Shown here piece after piece: positions 35,220 to 43,179 of a DNA stretch of 64,000 nucleotides. This DNA comes from Citrobacter freundii ATCC 8090 = MTCC 1658 = NBRC 12681 (lineage in GTDB: Bacteria > Pseudomonadota > Gammaproteobacteria > Enterobacterales > Enterobacteriaceae). The stretch covers positions 1 through 64,000 of the forward strand of contig NZ_CP049015.1 of the NCBI RefSeq assembly GCF_011064845.1, written 5' to 3'. How positions within the stretch are numbered: the stretch's first letter is position 1; the number at the start of each line of letters is the position of its first letter. Position numbers and translations under genes: made by a program. The notes below the pieces were generated by a model that searched no databases, was not told where the DNA came from, and was given only the letters and a program-made list of their open reading frames with translations.

Positions 35220-36548
35220 ATGTTTGCGTTTTTAAAAGCCCCGGACAATGCGCCGCTCATCACCGACAAGCAGGAAGTGGATGCCCGCTATCGCTATTGG
35301 CGGCGGCATATCCTGACCACCATTTGGCTCGGCTACGCGCTGTTCTATTTCACACGCAAAAGCTTCAATGCCGCCGTACCGGATATCCTCACCAGCGGCG
35401 TGCTGACCCGCAGCGATATTGGGCTACTGGCGACGCTGTTTTACATCACCTACGGCCTGTCGAAGTTTGTTTCCGGTATCGTCAGCGACCGCTCCAACGC
35501 ACGCTATTTTATGGGCATCGGGCTGATCGCCACCGGCGTGGTGAACATTCTGTTTGGATTCTCTACCTCACTGTGGGCCTTTGCGGTGCTGTGGGCGCTG
35601 AACGCCTTTTTCCAGGGCTGGGGGTCGCCGGTCTGCGCGCGTTTATTGACCGCGTGGTATTCGCGTACCGAGCGCGGCGGCTGGTGGGCGCTGTGGAATA
35701 CCGCGCACAACGTCGGCGGGGCGCTGATCCCTATCGTGATGGCGGCGACAGCGCTGCACTACGGCTGGCGCGCCGGGATGATGATCGCTGGGCTGCTGGC
35801 GATTGTGGTGGGGGTTTTCCTCTGCTGGCGGCTGCGCGATAGACCGCAGGCGATTGGTCTGCCGCCGATTGGCGACTGGCGACATGATGAGCTGGAAATT
35901 GCTCAGCAGCAGGAAGGTGCAGGGCTGAGCCGCAAAGAGATCCTCACCCGCTATGTGCTGCTGAATCCTTATATCTGGCTGCTGTCATTGTGTTATGTGC
36001 TGGTGTACGTGGTCCGTGCAGCGATTAATGACTGGGGCAATCTGTACATGTCTGAGACGCTCGGCGTGGATCTGGTGACTGCCAATACCGCCGTGACCAT
36101 GTTCGAACTGGGTGGATTTGTCGGTGCGCTGGTGGCGGGGTGGGGCTCGGACAAGCTGTTTAACGGCAACCGCGGTCCAATGAACCTGATTTTTGCCGCC
36201 GGAATTTTGCTCTCCGTTGGTTCGCTGTGGCTGATGCCGTTCGCCAGCTACGTGATGCAGGCAGCGTGCTTTTTCACCACCGGATTCTTCGTCTTCGGCC
36301 CGCAGATGCTGATCGGCATGGCGGCAGCGGAGTGTTCGCACAAAGAGGCGGCAGGTGCAGCAACCGGTTTTGTTGGTCTGTTTGCCTATCTGGGGGCATC
36401 GCTCTCCGGCTGGCCGCTGGCGAAGGTGATGGAGGTCTGGCACTGGACCGGGTTTTTTGTGGTGATCGCCATTGCGGCGGGGATTTCCGCGCTGCTGCTG
36501 CTGCCGTTTTTAAACGCCCAGGCTCCGCGCGATCTCAACGAAGCGTGA
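35220..36548 (+). CDS. uhpC: Hexose-phosphate sensor/transporter-like protein UhpC
   Basis: Organophosphate:phosphate antiporter-family membrane protein used as the glucose-6-phosphate receptor that stimulates UhpB. It has 442 aa and 12 predicted helices, with the family signatures GYALFYFTRKSFNAA and LTAWYSRTERGGWWALWNTAHNVGG. It lies 9 nt after uhpB. It is a close paralogue of UhpT, encoded next. Confidence 0.97.
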   Translation: MFAFLKAPDNAPLITDKQEVDARYRYWRRHILTTIWLGYALFYFTRKSFNAAVPDILTSGVLTRSDIGLLATLFYITYGLSKFVSGIVSDRSNARYFMGIGLIATGVVNILFGFSTSLWAFAVLWALNAFFQGWGSPVCARLLTAWYSRTERGGWWALWNTAHNVGGALIPIVMAATALHYGWRAGMMIAGLLAIVVGVFLCWRLRDRPQAIGLPPIGDWRHDELEIAQQQEGAGLSRKEILTRYVLLNPYIWLLSLCYVLVYVVRAAINDWGNLYMSETLGVDLVTANTAVTMFELGGFVGALVAGWGSDKLFNGNRGPMNLIFAAGILLSVGSLWLMPFASYVMQAACFFTTGFFVFGPQMLIGMAAAECSHKEAAGAATGFVGLFAYLGASLSGWPLAKVMEVWHWTGFFVVIAIAAGISALLLLPFLNAQAPRDLNEA

Positions 36549-36640
36549 TGCACCTCACCTTTTTGCCCTGAGTGGGGCAAAACTAAGAAATTTTCCCGGT
36601 TTCACCTGGACGCTGTCTCAGGCACGTCTCCCGGCTGATT

Positions 36641-36690
36641 TTTACAATGCCTGCTATTCGCAGGTATAAAAATTAGCTCGGGAGTGTCAA
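36641..36690 (+). promoter_or_regulatory. Proximal uhpT promoter region
   Basis: An inverted repeat CCTGC-TATTC-GCAGG (36650-36664) abuts a -10 candidate TATAAA (36665-36670), and GGGAG is the ribosome-binding site just before uhpT. UhpA is known to bind further upstream of uhpT, but no site is assigned here. The repeat's role is unknown. Confidence 0.45.
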
Positions 36691-38082
36691 ATGCTGGCCT
36701 TTCTCAACCAGGTGCGCAAGCCGACCCTGGATCTGCCGCTCGATGTGCGGCGCAAAATGTGGTTCAAACCGTTCATGCAGTCCTATCTGGTGGTCTTTAT
36801 CGGCTACCTGACCATGTACCTGATCCGCAAAAACTTCAACATCGCGCAGAACGACATGATCTCCACCTACGGGCTGAGCATGACGCAACTGGGGATGATT
36901 GGCCTGGGCTTCTCCATCACCTACGGCGTGGGAAAAACGCTGGTTTCCTACTACGCGGACGGCAAAAACACCAAGCAGTTCCTGCCGTTTATGCTGATCC
37001 TCTCAGCCATCTGTATGCTCGGCTTCAGCGCCAGCATGGGCGCGGGTTCAACCAGCCTGTTCCTGATGATCGCCTTCTATGCGCTGAGTGGTTTCTTCCA
37101 GAGTACCGGCGGCTCGTGTAGCTATTCCACCATCACCAAATGGACGCCGCGTCGCAAGCGGGGTTCTTACCTCGGTATGTGGAACATCTCCCACAACCTC
37201 GGCGGTGCGGGTGCGGCAGGCGTGGCGCTGTTTGGCGCTAACTATCTGTTCGACGGTCACGTCATCGGGATGTTTATCTTCCCGTCGATTATCGCGCTGA
37301 TTGTTGGTTTTATCGGCCTACGCTACGGCAGTGACTCCCCGGAATCTTATGGTCTTGGTAAAGCTGAAGAGTTGTTTGGCGAGGAGATCAGCGAAGAAGA
37401 CAAAGAGACCGAAGAAAACGAGATGACGAAATGGCAGATCTTTGTTGAGTACGTGCTGAAAAACAAAGTGATCTGGTTGTTATGTTTCTCGAACATCTTC
37501 CTGTACGTAGTGCGTATCGGTATTGACCAGTGGTCCACCGTCTACGCTTTCCAGGAGCTAAAGCTCTCCAAAGAAGTGGCGATTCAGGGCTTTACCCTGT
37601 TTGAAGTGGGCGCGCTGGTCGGCACGCTGCTGTGGGGCTGGCTCTCTGACCTGGCGAATGGCCGCCGTGCGCTGGTGGCCTGCGTGGCGCTGGCGTTGAT
37701 TATCGCCACCCTGGGCGTTTATCAGCACGCCAGCAACCAGTACGTTTATCTGGCTTCGCTGTTTGCACTGGGCTTCCTGGTGTTTGGTCCGCAGCTGTTA
37801 ATCGGCGTTGCGGCAGTCGGATTTGTACCGAAAAAAGCGATCGGTGCAGCCGATGGGATTAAAGGGACTTTTGCTTATCTGATTGGTGACAGCTTCGCCA
37901 AGCTTGGTCTGGGGATGATTGCCGACGGCACGCCGATTTTCGGCCTCACCGGCTGGGCAGGAACCTTCGCCGCGCTGGACACCGCCGCCATCGGTTGTAT
38001 CTGTCTGATGGCCATCGTGGCCGTGTTTGAAGAACGTAAAATTCGCCGCGAGAAAAAGATTCAACAATTGAAAGTCGCTTAA
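36691..38082 (+). CDS. uhpT: Hexose-6-phosphate:phosphate antiporter UhpT
   Basis: Inner-membrane exchanger importing glucose 6-phosphate and related sugar phosphates for inorganic phosphate; it is also the entry route of fosfomycin. The 463 aa length is identical to E. coli. It has 12 helices, with the conserved basic residues in [13 protein letters not shown] and [22 protein letters not shown] 142-nt gap from uhpC holds its own promoter. The reading frame is intact, so the transporter should be functional. Confidence 0.98.
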   Translation: MLAFLNQVRKPTLDLPLDVRRKMWFKPFMQSYLVVFIGYLTMYLIRKNFNIAQNDMISTYGLSMTQLGMIGLGFSITYGVGKTLVSYYADGKNTKQFLPFMLILSAICMLGFSASMGAGSTSLFLMIAFYALSGFFQSTGGSCSYSTITKWTPRRKRGSYLGMWNISHNLGGAGAAGVALFGANYLFDGHVIGMFIFPSIIALIVGFIGLRYGSDSPESYGLGKAEELFGEEISEEDKETEENEMTKWQIFVEYVLKNKVIWLLCFSNIFLYVVRIGIDQWSTVYAFQELKLSKEVAIQGFTLFEVGALVGTLLWGWLSDLANGRRALVACVALALIIATLGVYQHASNQYVYLASLFALGFLVFGPQLLIGVAAVGFVPKKAIGAADGIKGTFAYLIGDSFAKLGLGMIADGTPIFGLTGWAGTFAALDTAAIGCICLMAIVAVFEERKIRREKKIQQLKVA

Positions 38083-38106
38083 GTTAAGTGTGCATTGGTA
38101 ACTTTT

Positions 38107-38131
38107 GCCCGCCTTAATGGCGGGCTTTTTT
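38107..38131 (+). terminator. Terminator of uhpT
   Basis: GCCCGCC-TTAAT-GGCGGGC followed by TTTTTT, 24 nt after the uhpT stop. Confidence 0.92.
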
Positions 38132-38207
38132 ATGCCGTGGCGTTCATCCATCGACAGCGATAAATTTGCCGCTATGATGGGCATCCTGTCTGGTAATGGA
38201 TGTGCGC

Positions 38208-38660
38208 ATGATTTGGATAATGTTGGCCACCCTGGTGGTTGTTTTTGTGGTGGGGTTTCGGGTGCTGACGTCCGGTTCACGGCGGGCAATTCGCCGTCTG
38301 AGCGAGCGACTGAACATTGATGTCGTGCCAGTAGAATCGATGATCGATCAGATGGGAAAAGTACAGGGTGAGGCTTTTTTACAGTACCTCCACCGCCCTG
38401 ATGAATCACATCTGCAAAATGCGGCCCAGGTGCTGTTGATCTGGCAAATCGTGATTGTCGACGGCAGTGAGCCGAATCTGCTGCAGTGGCACCGTTGGCT
38501 GCAAAAAGCTCGGCTGGCAGCGCCGATTACTGACGCGCAGGTGCGTCTGGCGCTCGGTTTTTTGCGCGAAATGGAGCCGGATATGCAGGAGCTTAATGCG
38601 TTTCAAATGCGCTATAACGCCTTTTTCCAGCCCGAAGATGGTGTGCATTGGTTGCATTGA
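38208..38660 (+). CDS. yicN: YicN family protein (DUF1198)
   Basis: Small membrane-anchored protein of 150 aa from the ATG at 38208 (MIWIMLATLVVVFVVGFRVL), matching the E. coli YicN start and length; an ATG four codons upstream is an alternative. There is one N-terminal membrane helix (about 2-20) and a cytoplasmic remainder with RPDESHLQNAAQVLLIWQ and FQMRYNAFFQP. The function is unknown. Confidence 0.9.
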   Translation: MIWIMLATLVVVFVVGFRVLTSGSRRAIRRLSERLNIDVVPVESMIDQMGKVQGEAFLQYLHRPDESHLQNAAQVLLIWQIVIVDGSEPNLLQWHRWLQKARLAAPITDAQVRLALGFLREMEPDMQELNAFQMRYNAFFQPEDGVHWLH

Positions 38661-38707
38661 GAATCAGGTCTGATGGCGAATAAATTATGCAAATAACGAT
38701 TGATTCA

Positions 38708-38748
38708 ATAGCTAATAAGCTATAATTTCTCTATAGCTTATTAGCTAT
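38708..38748. promoter_or_regulatory. Perfect 17-bp inverted repeat: operator of the toxin-antitoxin operon
   Basis: Left arm ATAGCTAATAAGCTATA (38708-38724), loop ATTTCTC, right arm TATAGCTTATTAGCTAT (38732-38748): 17 of 17 bases match. It overlaps a TATAAT -10 element (38721-38726) and ends just before the toxin's Shine-Dalgarno (GAGG), the expected place for autorepression by the HigA-like antitoxin. Each arm is itself partly palindromic (TAGCTAATAAGCTA), so two dimers could bind. Confidence 0.8.
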
Positions 38749-38760
38749 GAGGGATCGTTG

Positions 38761-39125
38761 ATGTGGGAAGTGGAAACAACGGATGCTTTCGATAAATGGT
38801 TTGACGTACAGACCGAAGCGCTCAAGGAAGATATGCTCGCAGCAATGATGATTTTATCCGAGTATGGTCCTCAGTTAGGTAGGCCGTTTGCTGATACGGT
38901 AAATGCTTCTGCTTTTTCAAATATGAAAGAGTTGCGAGTACAGCATCAGGGTAGTCCGATTCGGGCGTTCTTCGCGTTTGATCCTTCTCGCCATGGCATC
39001 GCGCGCTATGCGCTGGAGATAAAACAGGGTTAAACGAAAAGAAATTCTATAAAGAGATGATCAGGCTTGCGGATGCTGAGTACCGAAATCACCTAATAAG
39101 TAAGGAAAATTATGGCTACCCTTAA
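38761..39125 (+). pseudogene. RelE/HigB-type toxin, disrupted by a 2-base insertion
   Basis: Type II toxin of the RelE/ParE (Gp49/HigB) family, an mRNA-cleaving ribosome-dependent RNase in its relatives. The ATG at 38761 opens a clear family sequence (MWEVETTDAFDKWFDV...MKELRVQHQGSPIRAFFAFDP), but the frame then goes off as RYALEIKQG and stops at 39033 after 90 aa. Removing two bases from the GCGCGC at 39001-39006 restores ALCAGDKTGLNEKKFYKEMI and then RLADAEYRNHL, the conserved family C-terminus. The restored protein has 120 aa, ends at 39125 and overlaps the antitoxin start by 14 nt. As sequenced, the toxin lacks its C-terminal strand and is probably inactive. Confidence 0.85.
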
Positions 39126-39411
39126 AGAATTGATGGCGAAACAAAGCCCGGAAAGCCAGGAGCGTATTACCGAAAAAGTAGAAATACTACGTCAGGCGGT
39201 TGCGTTAAATATGTTAAGGGAAGAACTGAATCTCTCTCAGGCTGAACTTGCCTCGGCAATGGGGGTTAAGCAGCCAACAATCGCAAAAATGGAGCAGGCA
39301 GATAACGATCCTCGTCTGTCGACGCTCAAGCGTTATGTCACGGCACTGGGTGGTGAACTTAGCATTGATGTTAAGCTACCTACAGGTAAAAGAGTCGCGT
39401 TCTATCTTTAA
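39112..39411 (+). CDS. HigA-type XRE antitoxin
   Basis: Antitoxin and autorepressor of 99 aa, partner of the disrupted toxin just upstream. The helix-turn-helix is in LREELNLSQAELASAMGVKQPTIAKMEQ (about 37-64), preceded by a helical N-terminus (MATLKELMAKQSPESQERI) expected to bind toxin. The C-terminal TLKRYVTALGGELSIDVKLP is typical of the HigA2 group. The gene is intact although the toxin is not. Confidence 0.9.
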   Translation: MATLKELMAKQSPESQERITEKVEILRQAVALNMLREELNLSQAELASAMGVKQPTIAKMEQADNDPRLSTLKRYVTALGGELSIDVKLPTGKRVAFYL

Positions 39412-39483
39412 AAATCCGAGTAACCGATATTCTTTGTTAAATGAAACTAGTTGCTGAAACGTTAAATACGTCACAAATTTAAT

Positions 39484-39498
39484 GTTACACTGCGTAAC
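39484..39498. promoter_or_regulatory. Palindrome upstream of nepI
   Basis: GTTAC-ACTGC-GTAAC is a perfect 5-bp inverted repeat 32 nt before the nepI start, within its probable promoter. The binding factor is unknown. Confidence 0.35.
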
Positions 39499-39529
39499 TT
39501 TTCTACAATAACCCCACGCAGGTAACAAA

Positions 39530-40723
39530 ATGAGTGAAGCTGTTGAACAAAAATCCCGCGCTGAGGCAAATTCCCGACCTAACTGGTCGGCGGTATTTGC
39601 CGTGGCGTTCTGTGTTGCCTGCCTGATAACCGTTGAGTTTCTGCCCGTTAGCCTGTTAACGCCGATGGCGCAGGATCTGGGGATTTCTGAAGGTGTGGCG
39701 GGGCAATCGGTGACCGTGACGGCATTTGTCGCCATGTTCGCCAGCCTGTTTGTGACGCAAATTATTCAGGCGACCGATCGTCGCTATGTGGTGATCCTGT
39801 TTTCGGTGCTGCTGACGCTTTCCTGTCTGCTGGTTTCCTTTGCCAATTCTTTTTCGCTGCTGCTCGTTGGCCGCGCCTGTCTCGGTCTGGCGCTTGGTGG
39901 CTTCTGGGCTATGTCGGCGTCGCTGACCATGCGTCTGGTTCCAGCTCGTACGGTGCCGAAAGCGCTGTCGGTTATTTTTGGCGCAGTCTCCATCGCGCTG
40001 GTGATTGCCGCGCCGCTGGGGAGCTTTTTAGGCGGCATTATCGGCTGGCGTAATGTGTTTAATGCGGCGGCGGTGATGGGCGTGCTGTGCACAATTTGGG
40101 TGGTGAGAGCGTTGCCTTCGCTGCCTGGCGAGCCTTCGCATCAGAAACAAAACATGTTCAGCCTGTTGCAGCGACCGGGGGTGATGGCCGGGATGATTGC
40201 CATCTTCATGTCCTTTGCCGGGCAGTTCGCCTTCTTTACCTATATTCGCCCGATCTATATGAATCTGGCGGGCTTTGACGTTGATGGCCTGACGCTGGTG
40301 CTGCTGAGCTTCGGTATTGCCAGCTTTGTTGGTACGTCGCTTTCGTCGATGATTTTGAAGCGTTCGGTCAAACTGGCGTTAGCCGGTGCGCCACTGGTGC
40401 TGGCGCTCAGTGCACTGGTCCTGATTCTGTGGGGCAGTGACAAAGTGGTGGCGGCGGGTATTGCGATTATCTGGGGACTGTTGTTTGCGCTGGTACCGGT
40501 CGGCTGGTCGACGTGGATCACGCGCTCGCTTGCCGATCAGGCAGAAAAAGCCGGATCGGTGCAGGTCGCCGTGATCCAGCTTGCCAATACCTGTGGGGCT
40601 GCGGTGGGAGGCTATGCGCTCGATACTCTCGGACTGCTGTCGCCCCTGATGCTTTCCGGCAGCCTGATGCTGCTGACGGCGCTTCTGGTGGCAGCAAAAG
40701 TTCGCATAAAGGGTATGCAATAA
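39530..40723 (+). CDS. nepI: Purine ribonucleoside exporter NepI (MFS)
   Basis: DHA1-family proton antiporter exporting inosine, guanosine and analogues in E. coli (formerly YicM). It has 397 aa against 396 in E. coli and 12 membrane helices. Segments shared with E. coli NepI include [39 protein letters not shown] and [19 protein letters not shown]. The Shine-Dalgarno is CAGGTAAC. It is a single-gene unit with its own terminator. Confidence 0.96.
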   Translation: MSEAVEQKSRAEANSRPNWSAVFAVAFCVACLITVEFLPVSLLTPMAQDLGISEGVAGQSVTVTAFVAMFASLFVTQIIQATDRRYVVILFSVLLTLSCLLVSFANSFSLLLVGRACLGLALGGFWAMSASLTMRLVPARTVPKALSVIFGAVSIALVIAAPLGSFLGGIIGWRNVFNAAAVMGVLCTIWVVRALPSLPGEPSHQKQNMFSLLQRPGVMAGMIAIFMSFAGQFAFFTYIRPIYMNLAGFDVDGLTLVLLSFGIASFVGTSLSSMILKRSVKLALAGAPLVLALSALVLILWGSDKVVAAGIAIIWGLLFALVPVGWSTWITRSLADQAEKAGSVQVAVIQLANTCGAAVGGYALDTLGLLSPLMLSGSLMLLTALLVAAKVRIKGMQ

Positions 40724-40736
40724 ACTAAAGCTCGGT

Positions 40737-40758
40737 ATGCCGGATCGCTATCCGGCAT
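40737..40758. terminator. Terminator of nepI
   Basis: ATGCCGGAT-CGCT-ATCCGGCAT perfect stem; TTATTTTTTT follows within a few bases on the plus strand. It lies between convergent nepI and the glucosidase gene, so it may serve both. Confidence 0.8.
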
Positions 40759-40771
40759 CCTGGTTATTTTT

Positions 40772-42154
40772 TTAATTAAAACCATTGTTTTCGGCAGTAT
40801 GGGCAAACCATTCGCCGCTCTTTTTCACCGTACGTTTTTGCGTTTCTAAATCTAACTGGACAAAACCGTAGCGGTTTTTATATCCGTTGAGCCAGGACCA
40901 GTTATCAATAAAAGTCCACATATGGTAGCCAAGACAATTACAACCTTCGCTGATGCCTTTATGTAGCCATTTAAGATGCTCAGAAACAAATTCAATGCGG
41001 TAGCTGTCGTTGATCTGGTCATGCTCAACGAAACGCTGCTCATTTTCCACACCCATACCGTTTTCAGAAATAAAGCAGCGTGGGTTGCCGTAATTATCAC
41101 GAAGATTAGTAATAATATCGTAAATACCAGGCTCATAAATTTCCCAGCCACGGTAAGGGTTCATTTTACGCCCCGGCATTTCGTAATAATCAAACAGCCA
41201 CTCCGGCATAAACGGCGCGTTTGGATTGACCGCAGTATCACGACATTTCACGCGACGCGGCTGATAATAATTGATACCGAGCAGGTCGATTTTCCCCTCG
41301 GCGATGAGCTGACTGTCGCCTGGCTGACAGGTTGGTAGCTGATCGTACTCTTTCAGCAATTCGACCAGATCCGCCGGATATTCCCCTTTTAGTACCGGGT
41401 CAAGGAAGCTGCGGTTAAACAGCAGATCCGCATGGTGCGCGGCTTTCACATCCGCCGGGTGCTGAGAGCGTGGATAAGAGGGTGTCAGATTTAGGATCAC
41501 ACCGATCTCACCGCCGTAGTTTCCGGCGCGATACGCCCGCACCGCCGTGGAATGCGCCAGTACAGTGTGATATGCCACGGTGGCCGCGCGTTTGAAATCC
41601 ACCACGTTTGGGTAATGGAAGTCATACAGATAGCCGCCTTCCACCGGGACAATAGGCTCGTTAAAGGTGAACCAGTGCTTCACCCGGTTGCTGAACAATG
41701 TAAAACACGTCTGCGCGTAGCGGCCAAACGCCTCAACCACCTCACGGTTTTCCCAGCCGCCTTTCTCCTGCATCACCATTGGCATATCGAAGTGGAACAG
41801 GGTGAAAAATGGCGTAATGCCTTGCGCCAGCAGCTCGTCGATGACGTTGTTATAGAATTCGACGGCTTCCGGATTAACATCGCCGGTACCGTCCGGGATC
41901 AGGCGTGACCAGCTCAGAGACGTACGGAAGCTGTTGTGCTTCAGCTGCTTGAGCAGTGCGATGTCCTGTTTCCAGTGCTGATAAAAGGTTGAGGTGTTTG
42001 CCGGACCAACCCCCTGGTGGAAACGACCTGGCTGACGGTCGAACCACACGTCCCACGTGGTCTGGCTTTTGCCGCCGTTCAGGCTATCCCCTTCGGTTTG
42101 CAGTGCCGAGCAGGCACTGCCCCACCAGAAGTTTTCTGGAAAACGGTATCGCAT
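40772..42154 (-). CDS. 6-phospho-beta-glucosidase, GH1
   Basis: Family 1 glycoside hydrolase of 460 aa from the ATG at 42154 (MRYRFPENFWWGSACSALQTEG), after GGAG. The acid/base Glu is in WFTFNEPIVPV and the nucleophile in CFISENGMG. The C-terminal loop WSWLNGYKNRYGF has the Ser, Lys and Tyr that bind the 6-phosphate in phospho-beta-glycosidases, where plain beta-glucosidases have Glu instead of Ser; this supports a phosphorylated substrate such as cellobiose-, arbutin- or salicin-6-phosphate. No PTS permease lies beside it, so the substrate must come from elsewhere. No symbol is assigned. Confidence 0.9.
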   Translation of the reverse strand: MRYRFPENFWWGSACSALQTEGDSLNGGKSQTTWDVWFDRQPGRFHQGVGPANTSTFYQHWKQDIALLKQLKHNSFRTSLSWSRLIPDGTGDVNPEAVEFYNNVIDELLAQGITPFFTLFHFDMPMVMQEKGGWENREVVEAFGRYAQTCFTLFSNRVKHWFTFNEPIVPVEGGYLYDFHYPNVVDFKRAATVAYHTVLAHSTAVRAYRAGNYGGEIGVILNLTPSYPRSQHPADVKAAHHADLLFNRSFLDPVLKGEYPADLVELLKEYDQLPTCQPGDSQLIAEGKIDLLGINYYQPRRVKCRDTAVNPNAPFMPEWLFDYYEMPGRKMNPYRGWEIYEPGIYDIITNLRDNYGNPRCFISENGMGVENEQRFVEHDQINDSYRIEFVSEHLKWLHKGISEGCNCLGYHMWTFIDNWSWLNGYKNRYGFVQLDLETQKRTVKKSGEWFAHTAENNGFN

Positions 42155-42248
42155 TGTTATTGCTCCATTGCTATTTATACGTTCTGGCAACAATACGTGT
42201 TTTTGCGACACAGAAACCGGTTACAGTGCTCATTTTACAACAAGATGC

Positions 42249-42542
42249 TTATAAATCCGGGCATTCAACTTTGCCAAGTGCTTCCCAGTAGTTGTTCTGG
42301 TTATTTCTTTGTATTGCCAGAATAGCCTCGCGGATATGCTGCTGATTACGTGTATCAGACATAATCGTTTTTTCCCACACGTCATCGGATGGCGACCCCT
42401 GTGGGGTGCAAATCTTGCGTAAGTCCTTCAATACAGTATTTTTTTCATGAACGGACTGTAGAGAGCCGTAAGCCGAATCGGCCTGCGCTAAACCCGGCAG
42501 CGTGAAAAGAATGGCAATAAGCGGTAAAGCGGCTCGTTTCAT
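42249..42542 (-). CDS. yicS: YicS family exported protein
   Basis: Small protein of 97 aa with a signal peptide cleaved near ALAQA|DS (about residue 21). The mature part has LQSVHEKNTVLKDLRKICTPQ and ends NNYWEALGKVECPDL, both nearly identical to E. coli YicS, including two cysteines. It is probably periplasmic; the function is unknown. Confidence 0.9.
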   Translation of the reverse strand: MKRAALPLIAILFTLPGLAQADSAYGSLQSVHEKNTVLKDLRKICTPQGSPSDDVWEKTIMSDTRNQQHIREAILAIQRNNQNNYWEALGKVECPDL

Positions 42543-42672
42543 GATAATAATCCTTGTTGTCGATGCGCATCATCTCAAGAGTAAGTGTAGACGGCATGCG
42601 TCTCACTCATCAGCCTGTGTTAATTTCTAAACAAATAATCAGCCAGAAGTTGTAGTTTTTCAGGAGGATAGG

Positions 42673-43089
42673 ATGCAAATACAGATTACAGATACCATTA
42701 CCGAAGACGATCAAAATGCCCTGCTTGCCGGATTGCGCGCCTACAACCGCCAGTTCCTGCGAACCACCAACTTTGGCGACCTGGCGGTGTACTGGCGCGA
42801 TGAAAGCAATGAAATTCTGGGCGGGCTGATTGGCAAAATCAAAGGCGAATGGCTGTGCATTGATTTCCTGTGGATGCATGATTCGCTGCGCAAAGGCGGT
42901 TACGGCACAAAATTGATGCAGTCTGCCGAGCAGACAGCGCGTGAGAGAGGATGCCTGCATGCATTGGTGGATACCATGAGTTTCCAGGCGCTGCCGTTTT
43001 ATCAGAAAAACGGCTATCAGCTGCAAATGACCCTCGATAACTTTCCGGAAACCGGCTCCGCGCGGCATTATTTGTCGAAAACGTTTTGA
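42673..43089 (+). CDS. GNAT-family N-acetyltransferase
   Basis: Single-domain GNAT acetyltransferase of 138 aa. The acetyl-CoA loop is in [22 protein letters not shown] (about 77-98), preceded by strand [11 protein letters not shown] and followed by [12 protein letters not shown]. The Shine-Dalgarno CAGGAGGATAGG is strong. The acyl acceptor is unknown and no specific orthologue is claimed. It reads toward dgaR, 90 nt away. Confidence 0.88.
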   Translation: MQIQITDTITEDDQNALLAGLRAYNRQFLRTTNFGDLAVYWRDESNEILGGLIGKIKGEWLCIDFLWMHDSLRKGGYGTKLMQSAEQTARERGCLHALVDTMSFQALPFYQKNGYQLQMTLDNFPETGSARHYLSKTF

Positions 43090-43179
43090 TGACCGGAAGG
43101 TCTGGACGCCGCCTCACTTTCTTGCGCAGCAGAATAGTGTATGTTCTGAACAATCATTTATTTCTTAAGCGGTAAAGAG

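Noticed and set aside
39001..39006. GCGCGC in the toxin gene as a phase-variation tract
   Set aside because: Three dinucleotide units are too few for efficient slippage; a simple inactivating insertion or a sequencing error is more likely.
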